A stretch of DNA of 6,391 nucleotides from Pseudomonadota bacterium (GTDB lineage Bacteria; Desulfobacterota; Desulfobacteria; Desulfobacterales; Desulfobacteraceae), in NCBI GenBank assembly GCA_018812385.1, contig JAHJDU010000642.1, forward strand, positions 1-6,391, given 5' to 3'. Under the pieces are notes generated by a model that saw only the letters and a list, made by a program, of their open reading frames with translations, had not been told where the DNA came from and did no database searches. Made by a program: the position numbers and the translations under genes. Numbering within the stretch: position 1 is the first letter of the stretch; each line of letters begins with the position of its first letter. Positions 1 to 5,231 of the stretch are shown in pieces.

Positions 1-4
1 AAAC

Positions 5-91
5 TGGCGGAGGAGGTAGGATTCGAACCCACGAAGCTTGACACTTAACGGTTTTCAAGACCGCCGCCTTCAGCCACTCGGCCACTCCTCC
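5..91 (-). tRNA. tRNA-Ser, anticodon UGA
   Basis: Read on the minus strand this folds as a class II (long variable arm) tRNA. The acceptor arm GGAGGAG (85-91) pairs perfectly with CTCCTCC (9-15), followed by discriminator G (8) and an encoded CCA (5-7). The D arm reads GCCGAGTGGCTGAAGGC, and the T arm contains GTGGG-TTCGAAT-CCTAC. The anticodon loop is CTTGAAA with UGA at 55-57 (minus strand), between GCGGT and ACCGT stems (one G-U pair). An extended variable arm with AAG/CTT pairing lies between anticodon and T arms, as expected for serine. UGA decodes UCA and, by wobble, other UCN codons. The gene is divergent from all other genes here. Its terminator would lie off the left edge. Confidence 0.97.
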
Positions 92-106
92 GAAGTGAAC
101 CCCGAT

Positions 107-135
107 TTTATATCATCTTGTCAAAAACAGGTCAA
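107..135 (-). promoter_or_regulatory. sigma-70 type promoter of the tRNA-Ser gene
   Basis: On the minus strand there is a -35 box TTGACC (130-135), a spacer of exactly 17 bases, and a -10 box TATAAA (107-112). Transcription would start near position 100, about 9 bases before the mature 5' end of the tRNA, which suits a short leader removed by RNase P. The match is one base off consensus in each box. A second TTGACA lies inside the spacer on the same strand but is too close to the -10 to serve as its -35. Confidence 0.75.
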
Positions 136-140
136 GACCT
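129..140. promoter_or_regulatory. short palindrome over the tRNA -35 box
   Basis: AGGTC (129-133), AA, GACCT (136-140) is a perfect inverted repeat with 5-base arms that covers the -35 hexamer of the tRNA promoter. It could be a small operator or chance; a 10-base match of this kind is not rare. No known binding protein is assigned. Confidence 0.25.
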
Positions 141-184
141 AACTTGTGTTAAATAATAGGATCATGGTAAAATTCATCTTATTA

Positions 185-212
185 TTGACAGGAAGAACTA
201 TTGAGCTATATT
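185..212 (+). promoter_or_regulatory. candidate promoter of the rightward gene series
   Basis: A consensus -35 box TTGACA (185-190) is followed after 16 bases by TATATT (207-212), a five-of-six match to the -10 consensus. The predicted start point is near 219, giving a leader of about 35 bases before the first gene. This is the best rightward promoter I can see in the divergent region, and it is correctly placed to drive the acidic-tail gene and argS downstream. Confidence 0.6.
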
Positions 213-215
213 AAG

Positions 216-238
216 AAATTTTAGGTTAACCCAAATTT
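216..238. promoter_or_regulatory. imperfect dyad in the leader of the first rightward gene
   Basis: The 8-base palindrome GGTTAACC (224-231) is flanked by AAATTT on both sides (216-221 and 233-238), giving an almost symmetric 23-base dyad. The flanks are also direct repeats, AAATTTTA at 216-223 and 233-240. It begins at the predicted transcription start and ends just before the Shine-Dalgarno sequence, a position typical of repressor operators or a small 5' leader hairpin. No regulator is identified, and AT-rich sequence makes the AAATTT part weak evidence. Confidence 0.3.
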
Positions 239-253
239 TACAGGAGATAATGG

Positions 254-706
254 ATGAGACAGAAAATAAGATTTGAAAAACACATGAAAGCCGACAAGAT
301 AATAATTCTGGAATCCAGTGAAGTGGATCCAGGTGTTGTTTTGCTGCTCCATGAAGAAGAATACAGCCTTAAAGAGATGACAAAAGCTTCTGAGGAAGGC
401 GTCCTGGCTTTTTCCAATTTTATAAGAAGGAGAAGCTTTTTCCCCATTTCAGACCTTTGCAATAAGCTTTTTGAGAGCACGATTGAATTTTTTAAAAATG
501 ATGCCCAGGAAAAAATTATCATTGAATATAATGATATAGAAGCTTTTCCAAAGGAAGAAAAATTTCAACTGGAAGATGATGATGTCGAGATTGATAAGAT
601 ACTGGAGGAAGATGGGGAAACCAGTGAAGATGAGATAAAAGAAATAGACTCTGAAGATGACACACCGAATTTCACCCCTGAAGATATTTCTGAACACGAA
701 AATTAG
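254..706 (+). CDS. unrecognised 150-residue protein with an acidic C-terminal tail
   Basis: I do not recognise a family. The start is ATG at 254, preceded by GGAG (243-246) with 7 bases spacing; an ATG four bases earlier opens a frame that stops after eight codons. The protein has no signal peptide or membrane segment, so it is probably cytoplasmic. Residues 14-33 look like beta strands (KIIILE, GVVLLL), 38-82 look largely helical with a basic RRR at 58-60, and 86-97 are again strand-like. Residues 101-150 hold 24 Asp/Glu against only 3 Lys, a low-complexity, probably disordered tail. The gene ends 8 bases before the argS ATG and seems to be first in the series. The tail could bind a basic partner or nucleic-acid protein; that is inference only. 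Coding status is supported by the ribosome site, length and tight junction with argS. Confidence 0.8.
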   Translation: MRQKIRFEKHMKADKIIILESSEVDPGVVLLLHEEEYSLKEMTKASEEGVLAFSNFIRRRSFFPISDLCNKLFESTIEFFKNDAQEKIIIEYNDIEAFPKEEKFQLEDDDVEIDKILEEDGETSEDEIKEIDSEDDTPNFTPEDISEHEN

Positions 707-714
707 AGTTGATA

Positions 715-2418
715 ATGAAACATAAGATTAGAAAAATTGTGCTTGATGCTGCTCAAAAAGGATTTGAAAATGGTTTGCTGCCATCTGATCATGTCCCTGA
801 AATGGAAATTGAGGAGCCCCGGAATCCTTCCCATGGAGATTTTTCCACAAATTTTGCAATGGTTTCAGCCGCCATCCAGAAAATGCCGCCCAGAAAAATT
901 GCTGAAAGTCTGGTGTCATCAATTAAAGCTTTGGGTGAAGCCCAGGAAGAAATCTCGGGTGAAGCCGCAAATTTCATTGAAAAGGTTGAGATAGCAGGTC
1001 CTGGATTTATTAATTTTTTTCTTTCCAATGAAGCATGGCATCCAGTGGTTGACCGGATCCTTGAACAGGACAAAAGATATGGTGCCTCAGATATGGGGGG
1101 AAATGAAAAGGTACAGGTGGAATTTGTCAGTGCAAATCCCACAGGTCCCCTGCATGTAGGGCATGGCCGGGGGGCTGCAGTTGGAGATTCTATCGGGAAT
1201 ATTCTTTGTTTTGCAGGGTTTGATGTTCAAAAAGAATACTATATTAATGATTCCGGGCGCCAGATAAGAACCCTGGGAACATCTGTCTGGCTGAGGCTGC
1301 TGCAAAAAACAGGCAAAGAAATTGAGTTTCCTGATGATTGTTATCAGGGCAATTATATTAAAGAGCTGGCCGAAGAAATTCTTGAAAAAGAAGGCAATGC
1401 TTTTATCCAAAGGGATGAAAAGGAAGCCATTGATGCCTGTGCAAAATTTGCAGCAAAGAAAATTCTTGTCAGTATAAAAGAAGATTTGTCAAATTTTGGG
1501 GTTACATTTGACCACTGGTTTAGTGAGCAGAGCCTGTATGATTCAGGACGGGTTCAAAAGACCATTGAAGACTTTACTTCAAAGGATTTGATTTATAAAG
1601 AAGATGGTGCGCTCTGGTTTCGAACACAGGATTTTGGTGATGAGAAAAACAGGGTGGTTGTCAGAAATAACGGGCTGACCACCTATTTTGCTTCTGATAT
1701 TGCTTATCACATGGAAAAATATGAGCGCGGGTTTGACCGGGTTATTGATGTCTGGGGAGCAGATCACCATGGCTATATCAAAAGAATTGATGCCTCTGTT
1801 GTTGCCTCAGGAAGAAAAAGCAAACAATTTGAAGTAATATTGGTCCAGCTGGTGAATCTTCTGAGAGGCGGCAAACCATTTCAGATGTCCAAAAGGGCTG
1901 GTGACTTTGTCACATTAAAAGATATTGTTGATGAAGTGGGCAAGGATGCAGCAAGGTTTATTTTTTTAAGCCGCAGTTATGATTCCGGTCTTGATTTTGA
2001 TCTGGAACTTGCCAAGCAGAAAAATTCAGATAATCCTGTCTATTATGTCCAATATGTCCATGCCAGAATCACGGGGATTCTGTTAAAGGCAAAACAGGAA
2101 AATATTATTCTGGATATTGATTTTAATAAGGGTGAAAATCTGAATTTACTGGATGCTTTCGAAGAAATTAATCTTATAAAAATTTTAGATGCATTTAAGG
2201 CCAATGTGGAAAAAAGTGCTCAAACATTGCATCCACATGTGATTTTTACATATCTGATGAGTCTTGCATCTGCATTCCATGGTTATTATAACAGGCACAA
2301 GGTCATTACAGACAATCGGGAATTAACCCTGGCCAGGTTAAGCCTTGTTTTAGGCGTAAAAAAAGTCATTAGAAACGGGTTGACACTTCTTGGGGTTAAT
2401 GCACCTGAAAGAATGTAA
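715..2418 (+). CDS. argS: arginyl-tRNA synthetase
   Basis: Cytosolic class I synthetase that joins arginine to tRNA-Arg using ATP. I place the start at ATG 715: a frame opening at TTG 709 adds only two residues and has no Shine-Dalgarno site, while a weak GAG (706-708) sits 6 bases before the ATG. This gives 567 residues, normal for the family. Numbered from this Met, the N-terminal tRNA-binding (Add1) domain spans about 3-100 with the conserved SHGDFSTNFA (39-48). The ATP-site HIGH motif is HVGH (147-150) inside the family signature FVSANPTGPLHVGHGRG. YINDSGRQ follows at 176-183, and WGADHHGYI at 347-355. The KMSK equivalent is MSKRAGDFVTLKD (391-403), the looser form usual in ArgRS. The C-terminal DALR anticodon-binding helices begin near NPVYYVQYVHARI (440-452), and the protein ends in the typical APERM. 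All landmarks are present, so it should be active and is complete. Confidence 0.98.
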   Translation: MKHKIRKIVLDAAQKGFENGLLPSDHVPEMEIEEPRNPSHGDFSTNFAMVSAAIQKMPPRKIAESLVSSIKALGEAQEEISGEAANFIEKVEIAGPGFINFFLSNEAWHPVVDRILEQDKRYGASDMGGNEKVQVEFVSANPTGPLHVGHGRGAAVGDSIGNILCFAGFDVQKEYYINDSGRQIRTLGTSVWLRLLQKTGKEIEFPDDCYQGNYIKELAEEILEKEGNAFIQRDEKEAIDACAKFAAKKILVSIKEDLSNFGVTFDHWFSEQSLYDSGRVQKTIEDFTSKDLIYKEDGALWFRTQDFGDEKNRVVVRNNGLTTYFASDIAYHMEKYERGFDRVIDVWGADHHGYIKRIDASVVASGRKSKQFEVILVQLVNLLRGGKPFQMSKRAGDFVTLKDIVDEVGKDAARFIFLSRSYDSGLDFDLELAKQKNSDNPVYYVQYVHARITGILLKAKQENIILDIDFNKGENLNLLDAFEEINLIKILDAFKANVEKSAQTLHPHVIFTYLMSLASAFHGYYNRHKVITDNRELTLARLSLVLGVKKVIRNGLTLLGVNAPERM

Positions 2419-2420
2419 AA

Positions 2421-3125
2421 ATGATATCCTTTAAAGGGATTTTAAAATATTTAATTTACATATTTATTGCCGGATGGATGTTTTTATTGGGCATCATGGT
2501 AGGGCGAGGCTCTTCTCCTGTAACTTTTGATACCCATGAATTTCAAAAACGGCTTGAAATCATTGCCAATGAATTTGGGAAAAAAAAAGACGTCCCCCAA
2601 AAAATGGATTTAAAATTTTATGATGTCCTGGATAGACCTGTGCTCGAAGAAAGTGTGCTTTCCAAAAATAAACCTTTGGAAATTATGCCTAAAAAAGAAA
2701 TATCTGAAACAGACTTGCCTGAGACTGAATTACCTGAAACAGAAACGCTGGAAAAGCAAACAAGTGTTACCCCGGATATCTTTCCACCAAAGATCAGCAG
2801 AAAAAAATTAACGTTTAAAAAGATGACTCAAAAGGTCCCGGCAGATATTGGAGCCAATGAACCCCTTAAAACAGACAAGGGAATATACACGATTCAGATT
2901 GCAGCCTATAAAGAGTTTAAAGATGCTATTTCTCAAATGGTATTGCTTGATGAAAAAGGATTTTCTTCCTACCGCGAAAAAGGTGAAAAAAATGGCGTTG
3001 CCTTTTACAGGGTGAGAACGGGTTCCTTTGCAAACTGGGAAGAAGCTGAAAAAATGAAAGAAAAATTAAATAAAGCCAAGATCAACGCCCAAATCATAAA
3101 AATGGCTCATAAAAATGGCTCATAA
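2421..3125 (+). CDS. membrane-anchored SPOR-domain protein
   Basis: Bitopic inner-membrane protein of 234 residues with a periplasmic SPOR domain, a fold that binds glycan strands stripped of stem peptides, often at the division septum. A short N-terminus with Lys5 and Lys9 precedes one hydrophobic helix (about 10-28), which predicts N-in, C-out. A VGRGSSPVTFD stretch and FYDVLDR (66-72) follow, both like segments I recall from SPOR proteins of deltaproteobacteria. A charged linker (about 75-150) includes three five-residue repeats (ETDLP, ETELP, ETETL at 96-110). The SPOR domain is about 154-228: YTIQIAAY at its start, FYRVRTGSF (195-203), then a helix with EEAEKMKEKL and a closing strand AQIIKM. 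The gene starts 2 bases after the argS stop, so translation is probably coupled. It is FtsN-like in plan, but FtsN identity cannot be claimed. The last residues (MAHKNGS) are encoded by a 13-bp tandem repeat. Confidence 0.9.
   Translation: MISFKGILKYLIYIFIAGWMFLLGIMVGRGSSPVTFDTHEFQKRLEIIANEFGKKKDVPQKMDLKFYDVLDRPVLEESVLSKNKPLEIMPKKEISETDLPETELPETETLEKQTSVTPDIFPPKISRKKLTFKKMTQKVPADIGANEPLKTDKGIYTIQIAAYKEFKDAISQMVLLDEKGFSSYREKGEKNGVAFYRVRTGSFANWEEAEKMKEKLNKAKINAQIIKMAHKNGS
2706..2750 (+). repeat. degenerate 15-bp tandem repeat in the SPOR-protein linker
   Basis: Three successive 15-base units encode ETDLP, ETELP and ETETL. The first two units differ mostly at third codon positions and the third has diverged at the protein level. 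Being a multiple of three, copy-number change here would alter linker length without breaking the frame. Confidence 0.6.
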
Positions 3126-3128
3126 AAA
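3094..3128 (+). repeat. 13-bp tandem duplication across the SPOR-gene stop
   Basis: The unit AAAAATGGCTCAT is present at 3098-3110 and again at 3111-3123, and period-13 identity holds from 3094 to 3128 (about 2.7 units). The stop codon TAA at 3123-3125 begins on the last base of the second unit. Because 13 is not divisible by three, loss of one unit would give an ending MAHKKG and move the stop to a TGA that overlaps the gatC ATG cluster. Confidence 0.9.
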
Positions 3129-3131
3129 AGG
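3127..3131 (+). promoter_or_regulatory. gatC ribosome binding site, decides the start
   Basis: AAAGG at 3127-3131 directly precedes ATGATGATG. It has zero spacing to the first ATG (3132), 3 bases to the second and 6 to the third (3138), so the third ATG is the best-placed initiator. It lies just downstream of the 13-bp repeat, so repeat slippage would keep the site but change the distance to the upstream stop. Confidence 0.6.
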
Positions 3132-3137
3132 ATGATG

Positions 3138-3425
3138 ATGAAGATATCAACAGATGAAGTGGCAAAGATTGCCCACCTTGCTCGACTGGAGGTTGATGCC
3201 TCGCAAAAAGAGGAAATGGCTGAGCAGCTGAGCCATATACTTGGATATATTGATAAACTCAAAGATGTAGATGTTGAGGGGGTCAAGCTTTCTTCAAGAG
3301 CGGCTTTTATGAATAATGTGTTAAGAGAGGATGAAGTGAAAGTATCTGCCGGTCCTTGTGTAACCCTTGCCAATGCACCACAAAGGGATGAAGATTTCTA
3401 TATTGTTCCCAGGATTGTTAAATAA
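3138..3425 (+). CDS. gatC: Asp/Glu-tRNA amidotransferase subunit C
   Basis: Small structural subunit that wraps around GatA and stabilises the GatCAB complex, which converts misacylated Glu-tRNA(Gln) or Asp-tRNA(Asn) to the amide form. With the third of three consecutive ATGs as start it has 95 residues, the normal size. Family landmarks are clear: ISTDEVAKIAHLARLEV (3-19) at the N-terminus, a helix EEMAEQLSHILGYIDKL (25-41), the LRED motif (62-65) in the segment that crosses GatA, and the C-terminal NAPQRDEDFYIVPRIV (79-94). It begins 12 bases after the SPOR-gene stop and is followed at once by gatA, as expected for partners made in equal amounts. Its stop codon lies inside a 16-bp tandem duplication. 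Confidence 0.96.
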   Translation: MKISTDEVAKIAHLARLEVDASQKEEMAEQLSHILGYIDKLKDVDVEGVKLSSRAAFMNNVLREDEVKVSAGPCVTLANAPQRDEDFYIVPRIVK

Positions 3426-3443
3426 TTGGATTGTTAAATAATT
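3412..3443 (+). repeat. 16-bp tandem duplication across the gatC stop
   Basis: GGATTGTTAAATAATT occurs at 3412-3427 and again, without any mismatch, at 3428-3443; identity stops sharply at both ends, so there are exactly two units. The first copy encodes the last codons (I-V-K) and stop TAA (3423-3425) of gatC; the second is untranslated and lengthens the gatC-gatA gap. Confidence 0.95.
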
Positions 3444-3456
3444 CACAAGGTTGTGA
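3443..3456 (+). other. small inverted repeat between gatC and gatA
   Basis: TCACAA (3443-3448) and TTGTGA (3451-3456) are perfect complements around GG, giving in RNA a 5-bp stem with a 4-base loop. There is no U-run after it, and it sits just before the gatA Shine-Dalgarno AAGGA (3461-3465), so it is not a terminator. It might slightly modulate gatA translation, or be chance. Confidence 0.3.
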
Positions 3457-3474
3457 GAATAAGGAAAAGATAGA

Positions 3475-4944
3475 ATGGAATACCACGAACTGACCATTGA
3501 GAGTGCTGGAAAACTGCTTTGTGACCATCAAATTTCTTCTTTTGAGTTGACATCTGCCTTGCTTGACCGCATTGAAAAATATGATGATGAAATCAATGCA
3601 TTTATAACTATTGATAAAACCATGGCTCTTGAACAGGCCAGAAAAGCTGACCAGGATATTTACGACAACAAAATTTTGCCATTAACGGGTGTGCCCATTG
3701 CATTAAAGGATCTTTTGTGTACCAGGGGAATAAAAACAACCTGCGGATCACAGATTCTTAATAATTTTATTCCGCAATATGATGGTACAATTGTTAAAAA
3801 ATTAAAGGAAAATGGTGCTGTCATTATCGGCAAAACCAATCTGGACGAGTTTGGCATGGGGTCTTCAACTGAAAATTCTTCTTATAAAATCACGACAAAT
3901 CCCTGGAACAAAGCTTATGTGCCTGGTGGTTCAAGCGGGGGATCTGCTGCAGCCGTGGCAGCCGGGTTTTGCTGCGCTGCCCTTGGGACTGATACTGGGG
4001 GTTCCATCCGCCAGCCAGCCTCCCATTGCGGGGTGGTGGGTCTTAAACCCACCTATGGCAGGGTATCCAGGTTTGGACTGGTTTCCTACGCCTCTTCCCT
4101 TGATCAGATCGGCCCCATCACTAAAGATGTTAAAGATGCGGCAATATTGCTGAATATCATATCTGGAAATGACAAAATGGATTCCACCAGTGCAAAGGTT
4201 GATGTGCCTGATTTCACCAAAGCCTTTGATCTATTTGAAAAGGGCTCCTTAAAAGGAATGACAGCAGGAATTCCAAAAGAATATCTGTGTGTTGACGGCA
4301 TTGACCCTGAAGTTGAAAATGTCTTTAATGATGCCAGGCGGATTCTTGAGGATCTGGGGGTTGAAATTAAAGAAATATCTCTGCCCCATACTGATTATGT
4401 TGTTGCAGCCTATTATATTATCGCGCCAAGTGAAGCCAGCTCCAATCTTGCCAGATTTGACGGGGTTAAATATGGTTTCAGGGAAAAAGTGTGTGATGAT
4501 CTTATTGATATGTATAAAAAAACCAGGTCAAAAGGGTTTGGACCGGAAGTGAAAAGAAGAATCATGATCGGGACCTATGCGCTTTCAGCTGGTTATTATG
4601 ATGCTTATTATGGAAGGGCCTTAAAGGTTCGAACCCTGATCATGGAGGATTTTGCAAAGGCCTTTGATGCCTGTGATTTTATCCTGTCTCCTGTGGCTCC
4701 TGCTCCTGCTTTTAAGATTGGTGAAAAAATGGATGATCCCTTAACCATGTATTTGACAGATATTTTTACGCTTTCTGCCAACATGGCAGGTATTCCCGGG
4801 ATATCCGTCCCGGCAGGCTTTTCTTCGGCAGGGCTTCCCATAGGCATCCAGATGATGGCCAGACGATTTGATGAATTGTCGCTTTTAAGGGCAGGCTATG
4901 GATTTGAAAAGACAATTAAGTTAGATGTGAGATGTGAGATGTGA
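3475..4944 (+). CDS. gatA: Asp/Glu-tRNA amidotransferase subunit A
   Basis: Glutaminase subunit of GatCAB: it releases ammonia from glutamine, which GatB uses to amidate tRNA-bound Glu or Asp. It has 489 residues, close to the usual 480-490, and starts at ATG 3475 behind AAGGA (3461-3465). It is an amidase-signature enzyme with the full Ser-cisSer-Lys triad: Lys78 in GVPIALKDL, Ser153 in PGGSSGGSAAA, and nucleophile Ser177 in GTDTGGSIRQPAS; the 75- and 24-residue spacings match the family. Further landmarks are VIIGKTNLDEFGMGSSTENS (117-136), GVVGLKPTYGRVSRFGLV (186-203) and, near the end, GIPGISVPAGF and GLPIGIQMM. The catalytic body is intact. The oddity is the C-terminus: the last six residues (DVRCEM) and the stop are made by exactly three GATGTGA heptads, so the native tail appears replaced. 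gatB does not follow and is outside the window. Confidence 0.98.
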   Translation: MEYHELTIESAGKLLCDHQISSFELTSALLDRIEKYDDEINAFITIDKTMALEQARKADQDIYDNKILPLTGVPIALKDLLCTRGIKTTCGSQILNNFIPQYDGTIVKKLKENGAVIIGKTNLDEFGMGSSTENSSYKITTNPWNKAYVPGGSSGGSAAAVAAGFCCAALGTDTGGSIRQPASHCGVVGLKPTYGRVSRFGLVSYASSLDQIGPITKDVKDAAILLNIISGNDKMDSTSAKVDVPDFTKAFDLFEKGSLKGMTAGIPKEYLCVDGIDPEVENVFNDARRILEDLGVEIKEISLPHTDYVVAAYYIIAPSEASSNLARFDGVKYGFREKVCDDLIDMYKKTRSKGFGPEVKRRIMIGTYALSAGYYDAYYGRALKVRTLIMEDFAKAFDACDFILSPVAPAPAFKIGEKMDDPLTMYLTDIFTLSANMAGIPGISVPAGFSSAGLPIGIQMMARRFDELSLLRAGYGFEKTIKLDVRCEM

Positions 4945-5021
4945 GATTTGAATGGTGAATGGTGAATGGTGAATGGTGAATGGTGAATGGTGAATGGTGA
5001 ATGGTGAATGGTGATTGGTGA
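4924..5021 (+). repeat. heptanucleotide tandem array of 14 units
   Basis: The 98 bases divide exactly into 14 seven-base units: GATGTGA three times (4924-4944), GATTTGA (4945-4951), ATGGTGA nine times without error (4952-5014), and TTGGTGA (5015-5021). Every unit ends in TGA. The first three units are translated as the end of gatA. The remainder, with about 27 bases after it, makes up the whole gap before the 60-residue gene. There are no spacers, so this is not CRISPR. Such perfect short units are expected to change copy number by slipped-strand replication. Confidence 0.97.
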
Positions 5022-5035
5022 GCTCAACTCTAAAT

Positions 5036-5041
5036 AAGGAG
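5036..5041 (+). promoter_or_regulatory. strong ribosome binding site of the 60-residue gene
   Basis: AAGGAG at 5036-5041 is a near-complete Shine-Dalgarno sequence, 7 bases before ATG 5049. It is the strongest such site in the window and argues that the small gene is really translated, even though it has no recognisable family. Confidence 0.8.
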
Positions 5042-5048
5042 ATAAAGT

Positions 5049-5231
5049 ATGTCAGCACTGCAACCTAAGACAGAGCAATTGAAAAACGCAATCAAATGGA
5101 TTTCAGAGAAGAGAAAGGAAAATCCTGATATTAAACTTTCCAAATTAGTTGATGATGCAAGCTTTCAATTTGATTTAAGCCCGAAAGATTCCCAGTTTTT
5201 GTTAAGGTTTGTAAAGAATGACGACCATTAG
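5049..5231 (+). CDS. unrecognised 60-residue protein overlapping mutL
   Basis: A small soluble protein with no signal peptide or membrane segment. Evidence that it is real: a strong AAGGAG site 7 bases before the ATG, coherent amphipathic composition, and a 14-base overlap of its end with the mutL start (5218-5231), which suggests translational coupling. Predicted structure is three helices: about 6-25 (TEQLKNAIKWISEKRKE), 29-41 (KLSKLVDDASFQF) and 44-56 (SPKDSQFLLRFVK). Charge is balanced, with 11 Lys/Arg and 10 Asp/Glu. The pattern LSKLVDDASFQFDLSPKDSQFLLRF resembles short proteins I vaguely recall beside mutL in other deltaproteobacteria, but I cannot name a family. A role with MutL is possible from position only. 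Confidence 0.8.
   Translation: MSALQPKTEQLKNAIKWISEKRKENPDIKLSKLVDDASFQFDLSPKDSQFLLRFVKNDDH

Noticed and set aside
250..276. ATG at 250 as the start of the first gene
   Set aside because: This frame reaches TGA after eight codons; the ATG at 254 opens the long frame with correct Shine-Dalgarno spacing.
789..1142. Minus-strand open frame of 117 codons, and another at 1087-1410
   Set aside because: Both lie inside argS, whose motifs are read on the plus strand, and neither has a recognisable protein or a good ribosome site.
3443..3456. TCACAA-GG-TTGTGA as an intrinsic terminator or CRP site
   Set aside because: The stem is short, there is no U-run, gatA follows at once, and the half-sites are in the opposite order to the TGTGA-N6-TCACA CRP consensus.
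4924..5021. The array as a CRISPR
   Set aside because: Units are seven bases, directly abutting, with no unique spacers.
5018..5027. TGAGCTCA palindrome after the array as an operator or terminator
   Set aside because: It is only eight bases and partly made of the last repeat unit; no U-run or longer stem.
5015..5036. TTGGTG and TAAATA as a promoter for the 60-residue gene and mutL
   Set aside because: Spacing is only 10 bases between the boxes, too short for a sigma-70 promoter, and TTGGTG is just the last repeat unit.
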